A stretch of 64,000 nucleotides of DNA from JAJXWB01 sp046349215 (GTDB taxonomy: Bacteria > Pseudomonadota > Alphaproteobacteria > Rhizobiales > Beijerinckiaceae). The position numbers and the translations under genes were made by a program. Below, piece after piece: positions 42,914-51,606 of this stretch. Location: positions 310,001-374,000 of the forward strand of contig JAXMCV010000001.1 in the NCBI GenBank assembly GCA_046349215.1. Direction: 5' to 3'. The stretch's first letter is position 1. The number at the start of each line of letters is the position of its first letter. Below the pieces are notes generated by a model. The model was not told the DNA's origin. It was given only the letters and a program-made list of their open reading frames with translations, and made no database searches.

Positions 42914-43666
42914 ATGATCCTGCCGAAACTGAAGCATCTGGTCGCGGCGGCATTGCTGGCGGCGATCCCGGCGCCTGCGCTTGCCGGCCAGACGAATGTC
43001 GCCGTCGCCGCCAATTTCACGGAACCGGCGAAGGAGATCGCCGCGTTGTTCAAACAGAAGACCGGACACGAAGCCGTACTCAGCTTCGGCGCCTCAGGAC
43101 CGTTCTACGCGCAGATCCAGCAGGATGCGCCGTTCCAGGTGTTCCTGTCGGCCGACGAGAAACGCCCGAAGGATGCGGTCGAGGCAGGACTCGCCGTCGC
43201 CGACAGCCGCTTTACCTACGCCATCGGCAAGCTCGTCCTGTGGAGCAAGAGCCTCGACCTCGCGAAGGGCGGCGACGTCCTGAAGGCGAACGGCTTTTCC
43301 AAACTCTCGATCGCAAATCCGACAGCCGCGCCTTACGGCGTCGCGGCAATCGAAGCGATGAAGGCGCTTGGAACATATGAGGCGATCGAACCGAAGATCG
43401 TGCAGGGCGCCACGATCGCGCAGGCCTTCCAGTTCGTCGAGACGGGCAATGCCGAACTCGGCTTCGTGGCCTTGTCGCAGCTTGTCAACGTGACGGCAGG
43501 TTCGCGCTGGATGGTTCCGCAAGAACTCTACAAGCCGATCCAGCAAGAAGCCGTTCTCCTGAAGAAGGGCGCGAACGACGAAGCCTCGAAAGCATTCATC
43601 GCCTTCCTGCGAGGGCCGGAGGCGCGCGCGGTCATCGAGAAATACGGCTACGGACTCGCGCGATGA
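42914..43666 (+). CDS. modA: molybdate ABC transporter substrate-binding protein
   Basis: 250 residues. A Sec signal (LKHLVAAALLAAIPAPALAGQ) is followed by the ModA fold: TNVAVAANFTEPAKEIAALF, LSFGASGPFYAQI (oxyanion-binding Ser residues), FLSADEKRP, IANPTAAPYG and ETGNAELGFVALSQL. It captures molybdate or tungstate in the periplasm. The SD is AAGGAGA. modB and modC do not follow; the next gene is on the other strand. Upstream are the broken gene and mop-modD on the opposite strand, so the locus appears rearranged. Confidence 0.92.
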   Translation: MILPKLKHLVAAALLAAIPAPALAGQTNVAVAANFTEPAKEIAALFKQKTGHEAVLSFGASGPFYAQIQQDAPFQVFLSADEKRPKDAVEAGLAVADSRFTYAIGKLVLWSKSLDLAKGGDVLKANGFSKLSIANPTAAPYGVAAIEAMKALGTYEAIEPKIVQGATIAQAFQFVETGNAELGFVALSQLVNVTAGSRWMVPQELYKPIQQEAVLLKKGANDEASKAFIAFLRGPEARAVIEKYGYGLAR

Positions 43667-43687
43667 GTTGGCGCCCGAGCGCAGGCC

Positions 43688-44134
43688 TCAGTGCTTGTGT
43701 TCGCCGCCCGACATGGCCTCGACCTTGAATTCGACGGGAACCGTCCCGGCCTTCTCGAAGGTGAGCGAGCCCTTGACCGTATCGCCCGCCTTCAACGGCT
43801 GCTTGAGACCCATGAACATCAGGTGATAACCGCCGGGCTTGAGTTCCGCGGATTTGCCGGCGGGGATGTCGATCCCCTGCACCTGCCGCATCTTCATCAC
43901 GCCGTCGGCCATCGCCATCTCGTGGATCTCCACCTTACCAGCCACATCCGCCGTGGCGGACACGAGGCGGTCCGCCGCCACGCCCGAATTCCTGATGCTG
44001 ACATAGCCTGCGCCGACAGGCGCGTTGGCGGGCGTGGCGCGCGACCATGGATGGTCCAGCGAAATGTCGGCGGCCAGCGCGGGCGCCGAAACGATCATCG
44101 AGAGGATGAAGCTGGCGCGTGCAAGTCTTGTCAT
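43688..44134 (-). CDS. periplasmic copper chaperone PCu(A)C
   Basis: 148 residues from the ATG at MTRLAR, which gives a normal signal peptide (FILSMIVSAPALAA). The copper motif H-x-M...M-x(n)-H-x-M appears as VEIHEMAMADGVMKMRQ near 80-97 and GGYHLMFMGLKQPL near 115-128. The end is His-rich (GGEHKH), an extra possible metal ligand. PCu(A)C delivers Cu(I) to the CuA or CuB site of cytochrome oxidase. It is just downstream of the histidine kinase gene on the same strand (94-base gap), which need not imply common function. Confidence 0.92.
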   Translation of the reverse strand: MTRLARASFILSMIVSAPALAADISLDHPWSRATPANAPVGAGYVSIRNSGVAADRLVSATADVAGKVEIHEMAMADGVMKMRQVQGIDIPAGKSAELKPGGYHLMFMGLKQPLKAGDTVKGSLTFEKAGTVPVEFKVEAMSGGEHKH

Positions 44135-44228
44135 GGCTCTTTCCCTTGTCGCGGGCGAGGTTGATGCCGCAGCGAGCCTGCTGTCAATCCGGCATAGCCC
44201 TGCTCGCGCGGACGTGACCGAACCGCGC

Positions 44229-45650
44229 CTAGACCTGCCTGTCGCCTTCATTCTCCGGGGCGGCGATCGGCGCGCGCAAGGTCGCCCGCAATCCGCCCAG
44301 GGCGGCGCTCTCGTCGAGGTCGACCTCGATCTTCAGGAGATCGGCGATGACCTTGACAATCGCGAGGCCAAGGCCGGTGCCGGGCCCGTTGTTTCGCTGC
44401 GGGACGCGATAAAAGCGCTGAAAGACCTTCTCGCGTTCCGCCGGCGGCACGCCTGGCCCGCTGTCCTCGATCGTCACGACCGCAAGGTCCCCCTGCCGCG
44501 TCGCGCGCACGGCGACCTCCCCCTTCTCGCCGGAATATTTGATCGCATTGTCGATGAGATTGCCGAACACTTCGGCGAGCAGCACTGGATCGGAGAGAAC
44601 CGGCAGCGGGCGCGCTTCGATATCGCAACCAAGCTGGACATGTCGTGGCATGCCGACGACGCGGTCGGCGACCGCCTGCTCCACTGCCTCCGCCAGGTCG
44701 AGCGCCACGAAATTCGTCGGCGATACGAGATTTTCGTCCGCGCGCGCCAGAGCCAGCAATTGCAGGATGAGGCGCTCGAGGCGCTCGGCGCCCTGGTGCA
44801 CTTCGGTCAGCGCCTGCCGGCGCGCTTCGGGGTCGGCGGAATCGCGACGCAAGAGGTCGATGTGCATTCGCACGACGGCAAGCGGCGTGCGCATCTGGTG
44901 CGAAGCGTCGGCCGTGAAACGCCGCAGCATTTCCGTGGCGGACCGCAGCCGGTCGAGCATGGCGTTCATGGCGCTTGCAGGGGCCATGGCTTCATCCGGC
45001 ACATCGACGAGGTCAAGCGGTCGCAGGTCCCGCCAGTCGCCGACTGCGCGCGAGTCGATCTGCCTGCCGAGATCGGCGAGCGGCTTCAGGCCGCGTTCGA
45101 CCGAAAACCATGCGAGGATCGCAATCGTGACGATCAGCGCCGCCTCCGCAAGACCGAGATTGCGCAGCATTTCGGCACGCAACCGATCGCGCGCCGTGCG
45201 CGTCTCGGCGACGGCAACCACGACGGGCCGTTCCACGCCGTAGACGCGGCGCGCGACAGCCGCCAGCCGTACGGCATTGCCGCGGTAGCTGTCGTCCCAG
45301 TGAATGGGCTGGCCGGTCTCCGCCTCGCTCAGCCGCCCCAGCGGCAGGTCGGCGTAGCCCGTCACCGGCGCATTGTCGTAGGCGACGAGGTAATAGACGT
45401 TGTCGTGCGTCTTGGTCTCCAGCATGCCGAGCGCGACCTGCGGCATGTCGACGGTCACCTCGTTGTCCTCGACGGCGAGGCGTTCGGCGATCGCCATGAG
45501 CGATCCATCGAGCAGCCGGTCGTGCGCGGTCTCCACGACGGTGGCTATCGTGAAATAGCCGCCGACGCCGATCGCCGCGGCAAGCAAGAAGACGGGGACG
45601 AGCAGATTGACGAGAACCGCGCGCTTCAGCGAGCGCCGGACCGGACGCAT
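44229..45650 (-). CDS. sensor histidine kinase, TctE-like
   Basis: 473 residues. Membrane helix 1 near 10-32, periplasmic sensor about 33-165 (2CSK-type N-terminal domain), helix 2 near 167-187. Then DHp with the phospho-accepting His in DASHQMRTPLAVVRMHIDLL, N box NLIDNAIKYS, G boxes DSGPGVP and GTGLGLAIV. The sensor domain type and operon are those of TctE, which senses tricarboxylates. The ATG overlaps the response regulator's stop (ATGA). It is divergent, with its regulator, from a periplasmic binding protein gene. This context supports carboxylate sensing. Confidence 0.9.
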   Translation of the reverse strand: MRPVRRSLKRAVLVNLLVPVFLLAAAIGVGGYFTIATVVETAHDRLLDGSLMAIAERLAVEDNEVTVDMPQVALGMLETKTHDNVYYLVAYDNAPVTGYADLPLGRLSEAETGQPIHWDDSYRGNAVRLAAVARRVYGVERPVVVAVAETRTARDRLRAEMLRNLGLAEAALIVTIAILAWFSVERGLKPLADLGRQIDSRAVGDWRDLRPLDLVDVPDEAMAPASAMNAMLDRLRSATEMLRRFTADASHQMRTPLAVVRMHIDLLRRDSADPEARRQALTEVHQGAERLERLILQLLALARADENLVSPTNFVALDLAEAVEQAVADRVVGMPRHVQLGCDIEARPLPVLSDPVLLAEVFGNLIDNAIKYSGEKGEVAVRATRQGDLAVVTIEDSGPGVPPAEREKVFQRFYRVPQRNNGPGTGLGLAIVKVIADLLKIEVDLDESAALGGLRATLRAPIAAPENEGDRQV

Positions 45651-46330
45651 CAGCCGTACTCCAGCATGTAGCCGAGGCCACGAACGGTCCTGATGCGCAG
45701 GCCGGATTCGCCGAACTTCTTGCGCAGGCGCGCGATGTAAAGTTCGAGCGCGTTGGGCGCGACCGGATCGTCGAGACCGAAGACTTCCGAGATCAGCCGC
45801 GTCTTAGGCACAAGCTTGCCGGCCTGCAGCAACATGACCTGCAGGACCGCCAGTTCACGCCGCCTGAGATCAAGCGGCGCGCCTTCCAGCAACGCTACGC
45901 CCTTCGCGGGGTCGATCTGCAGTGGACCATATTCGAGGATGGCGGAGCTGACGCCGTAGCCGCGGCGCATCAGGGCGCGCACCCGCGCCTCGAATTCCTC
46001 GAGCGCGAAGGGCTTGTTCATGTAGTCGTCGGCGCCGAGGTCCAGCGCCTTCACCTTCTCGCTCACGTGGTCGCGCGCGGTCAGGATCATCACCGGCGTG
46101 CGCAGGCCCTTGCGACGGATCGCCGCCAGAACGTCGTAGCCGCTCCCCTCGGGTAGCCCGAGATCCAGAACGACAAGCCCGTACGGCTCGGACAAGGCAA
46201 GCGCGACGGCGTCCGGCGCGGTCGTTTCATGGTCGACCGAATAGCCAAGAGAGGCGAGCGAGCGCCGGAGACCGCTGGCGAGCGAACGGTCGTCCTCGAC
46301 GATCAGAATACGCACGCGCGCCTCCGGCAT
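45650..46330 (-). CDS. OmpR-family response regulator, TctD-like
   Basis: 226 residues from an ATG; a GTG three codons earlier is possible. The receiver domain has VEDD acidic pocket, phospho-Asp in VVLDLGLPEGSGYD near 55, Thr in ILTARDH and Lys in NKPFALEE. The C-terminal winged helix (LDLRRRELAVLQVMLLQAGKLVPKTRL ... ELYIARLRKKFGESGLRIRTVRGLGYML) binds DNA as a dimer on direct repeats. It probably controls the divergent binding-protein gene at 46473 and perhaps the symporter at 47725, where an 11-bp tandem repeat is found. Confidence 0.92.
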   Translation of the reverse strand: MPEARVRILIVEDDRSLASGLRRSLASLGYSVDHETTAPDAVALALSEPYGLVVLDLGLPEGSGYDVLAAIRRKGLRTPVMILTARDHVSEKVKALDLGADDYMNKPFALEEFEARVRALMRRGYGVSSAILEYGPLQIDPAKGVALLEGAPLDLRRRELAVLQVMLLQAGKLVPKTRLISEVFGLDDPVAPNALELYIARLRKKFGESGLRIRTVRGLGYMLEYG

Positions 46331-46472
46331 TCGCGCCACGCTCGCGCTTTCGACAGCCTGTTCGCTCCCGGGATGACCATGTCCTTTTCTCTGCGTAATC
46401 TAGACCGGCAAACCGCCTCGTTTTCAAGAATGGCGGCGGCAGACCGGGACGAGGGAATGGGAACGAAGGGCC

Positions 46473-47567
46473 ATGGCTCACACAAAGCGTGAGCGATTTG
46501 AAACACTTGCGGCGCGAGCGGGGTGTTGCGCGCTGTTTGCGGGCCTGTTCCTGGCTAGCCTCGCCCCGGCGCAACAGCGTCGCCCCGAGGAAATCACGGT
46601 CGGCACGGGAACAGCGGGCGCGCTGCGTATCGTCGCGACGGGCGACAGGATCGAGGTGCGCGACCTGCTCGAGCAATGGCGGGTGCGTCATCCCGACATC
46701 AAGGTGACGTTCATCCACGAGAACTCGCTCGACGTCTACGCCGATGTCGCGGAATGCAGCGATGCGCGGCCATGTCCGGACCTAGCATGGAGTTCGGCGA
46801 TGGACCTCCAGATCAAGCTGGTCAACGACGGGCACGCACAACGTCACGACACGCAGGCCGCGCCGTTCCTGCCGGAGTGGGCGGTGTGGCGCAACGAGGC
46901 CTACGGCGTCACCGCCGAACCGATCGTACTCGCGTATAACCGCACGCTCGTGCCGCAGGAGGATGTGCCACGGACGCACGCCGAATTCGCGAAATTGCTG
47001 CAGGCCCGCCCGGACTTCTACCGCGGCAAGGTCGCAGCATATGATCCCGAACGCAGCGGCACGGGCTATCTCTTCTGGAACAGCGATATCCAGGTGACGC
47101 CCGAAACGTGGCGGCTCGTCCGCGCCTTGGGCCGGACCGGTCCGAAGCTCTATTCCTTCGCGCACACGATGCTCGACCGCGTGTCGGCGGGCGACCATCT
47201 CTTCGCCTACAATATGATCTCGTCCTACGCAGTTGCGCGCGCGCAAGTCGATCCGTCGATCGGCATCGCGACGCTCGACGATTACGCGCTGGTGATGACG
47301 CGGATCGCGCTGATCCCGAAAAAGGCGCCGCATCCGGCCGAGGCGCGCCTCTTTCTCGATTTCCTGCTGTCGCGCGAAGGACAGTCCGAACTCGCCCGGC
47401 GCGGTTTCGGTGCGGTGCGGCTCGACATGACGCCCGAACGCGCCCGCCCGGCCGGCGGATCACGCCTCCTGCCGATCCACGTCGGCCCGGAACTCCTGAC
47501 CCTTCAGGACCAGGCCAAGCGCCGGATTTTCTTCCGGGACTGGCGCAAGGCGCTCGAAGCCGGCTGA
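46473..47567 (+). CDS. periplasmic solute-binding protein, family 1 type, linked to TctDE-like system
   Basis: 364 residues with a signal peptide (GCCALFAGLFLASLAPAQQ). The fold is an iron/thiamine/spermidine-type SBP: ALRIVATGDRIEVRDLLEQWRVRHPDIKVTF, PDLAWSSAMDLQIKLVNDGHAQRH, YGVTAEPIVLAYNRTLV, and KKAPHPAEARLFLDFLLSREGQ. It has no permease nearby, so it may act as a ligand-presenting partner for the divergent TctE-like kinase instead of feeding a transporter. The ligand is unknown; carboxylates are inferred from context. 142 bases separate it from the regulator gene. Confidence 0.82.
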   Translation: MAHTKRERFETLAARAGCCALFAGLFLASLAPAQQRRPEEITVGTGTAGALRIVATGDRIEVRDLLEQWRVRHPDIKVTFIHENSLDVYADVAECSDARPCPDLAWSSAMDLQIKLVNDGHAQRHDTQAAPFLPEWAVWRNEAYGVTAEPIVLAYNRTLVPQEDVPRTHAEFAKLLQARPDFYRGKVAAYDPERSGTGYLFWNSDIQVTPETWRLVRALGRTGPKLYSFAHTMLDRVSAGDHLFAYNMISSYAVARAQVDPSIGIATLDDYALVMTRIALIPKKAPHPAEARLFLDFLLSREGQSELARRGFGAVRLDMTPERARPAGGSRLLPIHVGPELLTLQDQAKRRIFFRDWRKALEAG

Positions 47568-47588
47568 TCGCCCCCTTTCTCCGGGCGG

Positions 47589-47610
47589 TGACAGGTTCCT
47601 GACAGGTTGC
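47589..47610 (+). promoter_or_regulatory. 11-bp tandem repeat upstream of tricarboxylate symporter
   Basis: TGACAGGTTCC (47589-47599) and TGACAGGTTGC (47600-47610) are adjacent, matching at 10 of 11 positions. A one-helical-turn direct repeat is the usual target of OmpR-family regulators, so the TctD-like protein is a candidate. Read on the minus strand it gives CTGTCAG-N4-CTGTCAC, which also fits a Pho box, but that would point back into the binding-protein gene. Confidence 0.5.
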
Positions 47611-47724
47611 CTCGCCTAAGGTGCCGGCTGCGGGATCGCATGGCGGCGCATATCCATGCGCGCCAGCCAACAAGAATTTGCGGGAGAGGCGGCCGCAGGC
47701 CGCGCAGGAAAGGGAGACAGCAGC

Positions 47725-49035
47725 ATGTCTGCATCACAGGCGACCGTCGCGGGCGGCGCGCAGGAACCGGTCATCAAGTCCAGGTTCGCCGCGATCCTTC
47801 GTTCGACGAGCGGCAATTTTCTGGAGCAGTTCGACTTCTTCCTGTTCGGTTTCTACGCCACCTCGATATCGAAGGCGTTCTTCCCGACGGGCAATGAAGT
47901 CACCGAGCTCATGCTCACGTTCACGACCTTCTGGCTCGGCGCGTTGATGCGGCCCGTCGGCGCGATCGTGCTCGGCGCATATCTCGACCACATCGGCCGC
48001 CGCAAGGGCCTGATCGTCACGCTCGGCATCATGGCGGTCGGCACGGTGCTCATCGCCATCTGCCCGACCTATGCGCAGATCGGCATCGCTGCGCCGATCA
48101 TCGTGCTGGTCGGCCGCTTGCTGCAGGGCTTCTCCGCCGGCGTCGAACTCGGCGGCGTGTCGATCTACCTGTTCGAGATTTCGACGCCCGGCAACAAGGG
48201 TTTCTACACGTCCTTCCAGTCGGCCAGCCAGCAGGTGGCGATCTTCTTCGCAGCCGTCATCGGCTATGCGCTGAGCACGACCATGCCCGCGCAGACGATC
48301 GCCGAATGGGGCTGGCGCATTCCCTTCTTCATCGGCTGCGCCATCATCCCGTTCATCTTCATGATCCGCCGCACCCTGGAGGAGACGCCGGAATTCCTGA
48401 AGCAGAAGAAACCGCCGACGCCGACCGAAGTCTTCGCGGCCATGCTCGAGAACTGGAAAATCGTCGTCCTCGGCATGATGCTGACGGCGATGACGACGGT
48501 GACGTTCTACTTCATCACGGTCTATACGCCGACCTTCGGCAAGAACGTCCTGAAGCTTTCGGCGACCGACAGCCTGCTGGTGACGTTGCTGGTGGCGACC
48601 ACGAACTTCATCTGGTTGCCGATCGGCGGCGCGATCTCCGATCGCATCGGCCGCAAGCCCGTACTGATGACGATCGCCATCCTCGGCCTGCTCACGGCCT
48701 ATCCTGCCCTGTCGTGGCTGGTCGCCGGCCCGACGTTTGCGAAGATGCTGATGGTCGAGCTTCTCTTCTCCATGTATTTCGGCGTCTACAATGGCGCGAT
48801 GGTGGCGGCGCTATCGGAGGAAGTGCCGGCGCATGTGCGCACGACCTGTTTCTCGCTCGCCTTCGCGCTCGCCGCCGCGCTGTTCGGCACGTTCACGCCG
48901 CTGGTCTCGACCTGGCTGATCGACCAGACCGGCAATCGCGCGTCGCCGGGCTTCTGGCTGATGGCCGCCGCCGCCTCCGGGCTGACAGCCGCCTACATCA
49001 TCTACCGCGGCCGCGACGCCGCGCCGAAAGCGTGA
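47725..49035 (+). CDS. MFS metabolite:H+ symporter, citrate/tricarballylate (TcuC/CitA) type
   Basis: 436 residues with twelve hydrophobic segments. The opening SRFAAILRSTSGNFLEQFDFFLFGFYATSISKAFFPTGNE is the MHS-family citrate-proline-betaine symporter signature, and the loop motif GAYLDHIGRRKGL between helices 2 and 3 is intact. It imports a di- or tricarboxylate with protons. The ATG after AGGGAGA is chosen over one 23 codons upstream. The ModA-like protein gene starts 11 bases after its stop. With the TctDE-like genes the block looks dedicated to tricarboxylate use. Confidence 0.9.
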   Translation: MSASQATVAGGAQEPVIKSRFAAILRSTSGNFLEQFDFFLFGFYATSISKAFFPTGNEVTELMLTFTTFWLGALMRPVGAIVLGAYLDHIGRRKGLIVTLGIMAVGTVLIAICPTYAQIGIAAPIIVLVGRLLQGFSAGVELGGVSIYLFEISTPGNKGFYTSFQSASQQVAIFFAAVIGYALSTTMPAQTIAEWGWRIPFFIGCAIIPFIFMIRRTLEETPEFLKQKKPPTPTEVFAAMLENWKIVVLGMMLTAMTTVTFYFITVYTPTFGKNVLKLSATDSLLVTLLVATTNFIWLPIGGAISDRIGRKPVLMTIAILGLLTAYPALSWLVAGPTFAKMLMVELLFSMYFGVYNGAMVAALSEEVPAHVRTTCFSLAFALAAALFGTFTPLVSTWLIDQTGNRASPGFWLMAAAASGLTAAYIIYRGRDAAPKA

Positions 49036-49046
49036 GGCGCCGGACC

Positions 49047-49832
49047 ATGCGCCTCCTCCCTACGCGACGTATCGTCGTTGCAGCGCTCGCGGGCGCGCTG
49101 CTCGCGGCTCCGGCGGCTTCCGCCGCCGAGGTTCGCGTCATGATCTCGGGCGGCCTGTCGGCCGCCTACAAGCAGCTTGTTCCGGAATTCGAACGCAAGA
49201 CGGGAAACAAGGTCGTCACGGCCTACGGTCCTTCGATGGGAACGACCGAAAACGCCATTCCCGTGCGGCTGGCGCGTGGCGAACCCGCCGACGTGCTGAT
49301 CATGGTCGGCGAGGCGCTGAGCGGGCTTATCGAAAAGGGCAAGGCGACGCAGGCCTCGCGCGTCGATCTGGTGCGCTCGCCCATTGGAATCGCCGTCAAG
49401 TCCGGCGCGCCGCAGCCGGACATTTCTACGGTCGACAATCTGCGCAAGGCGCTGCTCGACGCCAGATCCGTCGCCTATTCCGACAGCGCCAGCGGCGTCT
49501 ATGTCGAGACGCAATTGTTCAAACGTCTCGGCATCGAGGAACAGATGAAGGGCAAGGCGCGGATGATCCCGGCCACGCCGGTCGCCGAGATCGTTGCAAA
49601 GGGCGAGGCCGAGCTCGGCTTTCAGCAATTGAGCGAACTGCTGCCGGTCCCAGGCGTCGATCTCGTCGGACCCATTCCGGCTGAAGTGCAGAAGATCACG
49701 ACCTTCTCGGCGGCCGTGACGTCCAACGCGCAGGCGCCGGAAGCCGGGAAGGCGTTGATCGATTTCCTGGCCTCGCCCGAGGCGGCTCCAGTCATCCGTA
49801 AGACCGGCCTGGACCCGATCTCCACGAAATAG
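49047..49832 (+). CDS. ModA-like periplasmic binding protein of unknown ligand
   Basis: 261 residues with a signal (RIVVAALAGALLAAPAASAAE). The fold is ModA-like: EVRVMISGGLSAAYKQLVPEFERKTGNKV, TAYGPSMGTTENAIPVRLARGEPADVLIMV, SVAYSDSASGVYVETQLFKRLGI and AELGFQQLSELLPVPGVDLVGPIP. The ligand residues differ from the true modA product at 42914, and the gene is coupled to a carboxylate symporter, so an organic acid is likelier than molybdate. ModA-like proteins with tricarballylate-type MFS genes recur in proteobacteria. No ABC permease is nearby. Confidence 0.82.
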   Translation: MRLLPTRRIVVAALAGALLAAPAASAAEVRVMISGGLSAAYKQLVPEFERKTGNKVVTAYGPSMGTTENAIPVRLARGEPADVLIMVGEALSGLIEKGKATQASRVDLVRSPIGIAVKSGAPQPDISTVDNLRKALLDARSVAYSDSASGVYVETQLFKRLGIEEQMKGKARMIPATPVAEIVAKGEAELGFQQLSELLPVPGVDLVGPIPAEVQKITTFSAAVTSNAQAPEAGKALIDFLASPEAAPVIRKTGLDPISTK

Positions 49833-49960
49833 CGCGATCCGCCCGGCGGCCATTGGTCACGCCGGGATTTGCGCCGAACGCATGGCGTGGCGCGTCGATT
49901 TGGTCGATGATGCGCGGAATCGCCGGCACGGCCTCACGACGGCGAATGGGGGTTCGAGCG

Positions 49961-50173
49961 ATGGTCGCCTGGGTCACGCGCATCATTCTCGCCATAGCCG
50001 GCGTCATAACCGGACTGTTCGTCACCAAGGGTTCGCCGAATTACGACGTCGTGCAGATGATGGTCGGAACGCTGGTGCTGGCTTTCCTGTGCTTCATCTT
50101 CGCGTTCTGGCCGGAGCGCTGGACGCATCACCTGAACGGCACGAAACCGCCCAACGCGGACAAGGCCAGCTAG
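49961..50173 (+). CDS. small two-helix membrane protein
   Basis: 70 residues from an ATG preceded by GGGGG; earlier in-frame starts add Arg/Ser-rich sequence. Two hydrophobic helices (VTRIILAIAGVITGLFVT and VQMMVGTLVLAFLCFIFAFW) are joined by a short loop, with a hydrophilic C-terminal tail WTHHLNGTKPPNADKAS. Family not recognised. It converges on the pyruvate kinase gene. Confidence 0.6.
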   Translation: MVAWVTRIILAIAGVITGLFVTKGSPNYDVVQMMVGTLVLAFLCFIFAFWPERWTHHLNGTKPPNADKAS

Positions 50174-50185
50174 CCCCTCGCCGCA

Positions 50186-51598
50186 TCAGACGGCGACGAC
50201 GCGAATGTTGTTGGTGCTGCCGGTCTGGCCGAAGGGAATGCCCGAGACGACGACGATCTGCTGGCCTTTCGTCGCGAAATTCTCGTCGACGCAGGCGGCC
50301 ATGGCGCGCGCCACCATTTCCTCGTAGCTGCCAACCTCGTCGGACAGAATGCTGTGCGCGCCCCATAGCAGGCAGAGACGCCTGCACACCGCGCGGTCGG
50401 GCGTCATCGCGAGCATCGGCAGCGCGGGACGCTTTCGCGCGATGCGGGCGGCCGTCGTGCCGCTCGACGTGAAAGCGACGATGGCGGCGGCATGGATGGC
50501 CTGCGCGAGGCCAGCCGCCGCGCTCGCCACGGCGTGCGGCGGCGTCTCCTCGACCTGCGGCTCGCTCGCCTCGACGATCGACCGGTAGAGACCGTGGCTT
50601 TCGGTGGCGCGGATGATCCTGTCCATCATCTCGACCGCCTCGCGCGGAAATTCGCCCGCCGCGGATTCCGCTGACAGCATGACGGCGTCCGCGCCGTCGT
50701 AGATGGCGGTCGCGACGTCGGAAGCTTCGGCCCGCGTCGGCGTCGGCGCGGCCACCATCGAATCCAGCATCTGCGTCGCAACGATCACCGGCTTCACGGC
50801 GTGACGGCAGGCGCGCACCAGTTCCTTCTGGCGACCGGGCACGTCCTCGTGCGGAATTTCGACGCCGAGATCGCCGCGCGCGACCATGATCGCGTCCGAC
50901 AGGCGAACGATGTCGTCGATCTTCTCCAGCGCCGACGGCTTCTCGATTTTCGAGACCAGGCCGGCGCGGTCGCCGATCAGGCCTTTGGCTTCCAGCACAT
51001 CTGACGGCTTCTGTACGAAGGAGAGCGCCACCCAGTCGACGCCGAGCGACAGGCCGAATTCGAGATCGGCGCGATCTTTCTTCGTCAGCGGCGAGACGTC
51101 GAGTATCGTGCCCGGCAGGTTGACGCCCTTGCGATTGGAAATGGCGCCGCCGACGACCGCCTTCGCCTCGATGTAATCGTCGCCGATGCCTGTCACGCGT
51201 ACGCGCACGCGCCCGTCGTCGATCAGCAGGTCGTGGCCGGGCGCGACAGCCGCGAAGATTTCGGGATGCGGCAGCGGTATCGCATCCTTGCCGCCATCGG
51301 CGCCCTGCAACACGAAACGGATTGTCTCGCCGGTCGCGACATTCAGCTTGCCGTCCCTGACCGTGCCGACGCGGATTTTCGGCCCCTGCAGGTCCATGAG
51401 AATGCCGATGGGCCGGCCGGTCTTCTGCTCGAGCGCTCGGATCGCGGCGTGAACCTTGGCGTGGTCCTCGTGGCTCCCGTGCGAAAAATTCAGGCGGAAC
51501 GTGTCGACGCCGGCCAGGAACAATTGTTCCAGCATGTCGGGCGATGCGCTGGCAGGACCGACGGTGGCGACGATCTTGGCGCGGCGGCTACGATGCAT
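50186..51598 (-). CDS. ttuE: pyruvate kinase of the tartrate operon
   Basis: 470 residues. It converts phosphoenolpyruvate and ADP to pyruvate and ATP. The N-terminus RRAKIVATVGPASASPDMLEQLFLAGVDTFRLNFSHGSHEDH has the ATP/PEP-site Arg, Asn and Ser; the active-site block MVARGDLGVEIPHEDVPGRQKELV and the metal/substrate Lys in LVSKIEKPSALEK are intact. The C-terminal domain starts near 355. It is the last gene of ttuB-ttuC-ttuD-ttuE, 8 bases after ttuD. In Agrobacterium vitis ttuE also encodes pyruvate kinase. It could equally serve as the cell's general enzyme. Confidence 0.93.
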   Translation of the reverse strand: MHRSRRAKIVATVGPASASPDMLEQLFLAGVDTFRLNFSHGSHEDHAKVHAAIRALEQKTGRPIGILMDLQGPKIRVGTVRDGKLNVATGETIRFVLQGADGGKDAIPLPHPEIFAAVAPGHDLLIDDGRVRVRVTGIGDDYIEAKAVVGGAISNRKGVNLPGTILDVSPLTKKDRADLEFGLSLGVDWVALSFVQKPSDVLEAKGLIGDRAGLVSKIEKPSALEKIDDIVRLSDAIMVARGDLGVEIPHEDVPGRQKELVRACRHAVKPVIVATQMLDSMVAAPTPTRAEASDVATAIYDGADAVMLSAESAAGEFPREAVEMMDRIIRATESHGLYRSIVEASEPQVEETPPHAVASAAAGLAQAIHAAAIVAFTSSGTTAARIARKRPALPMLAMTPDRAVCRRLCLLWGAHSILSDEVGSYEEMVARAMAACVDENFATKGQQIVVVSGIPFGQTGSTNNIRVVAV

Positions 51599-51606
51599 CT
51601 TCTGTC

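Noticed and set aside
47589..47610. Second Pho box
   Set aside because: The half-sites fit on the minus strand, but the orientation points away from the symporter; a site for the local response regulator is at least as likely.
49047..49832. Second molybdate-binding protein ModA
   Set aside because: Fold is ModA-like, but it is coupled to a carboxylate symporter and the anion-binding residues differ, so the molybdate label was not used.
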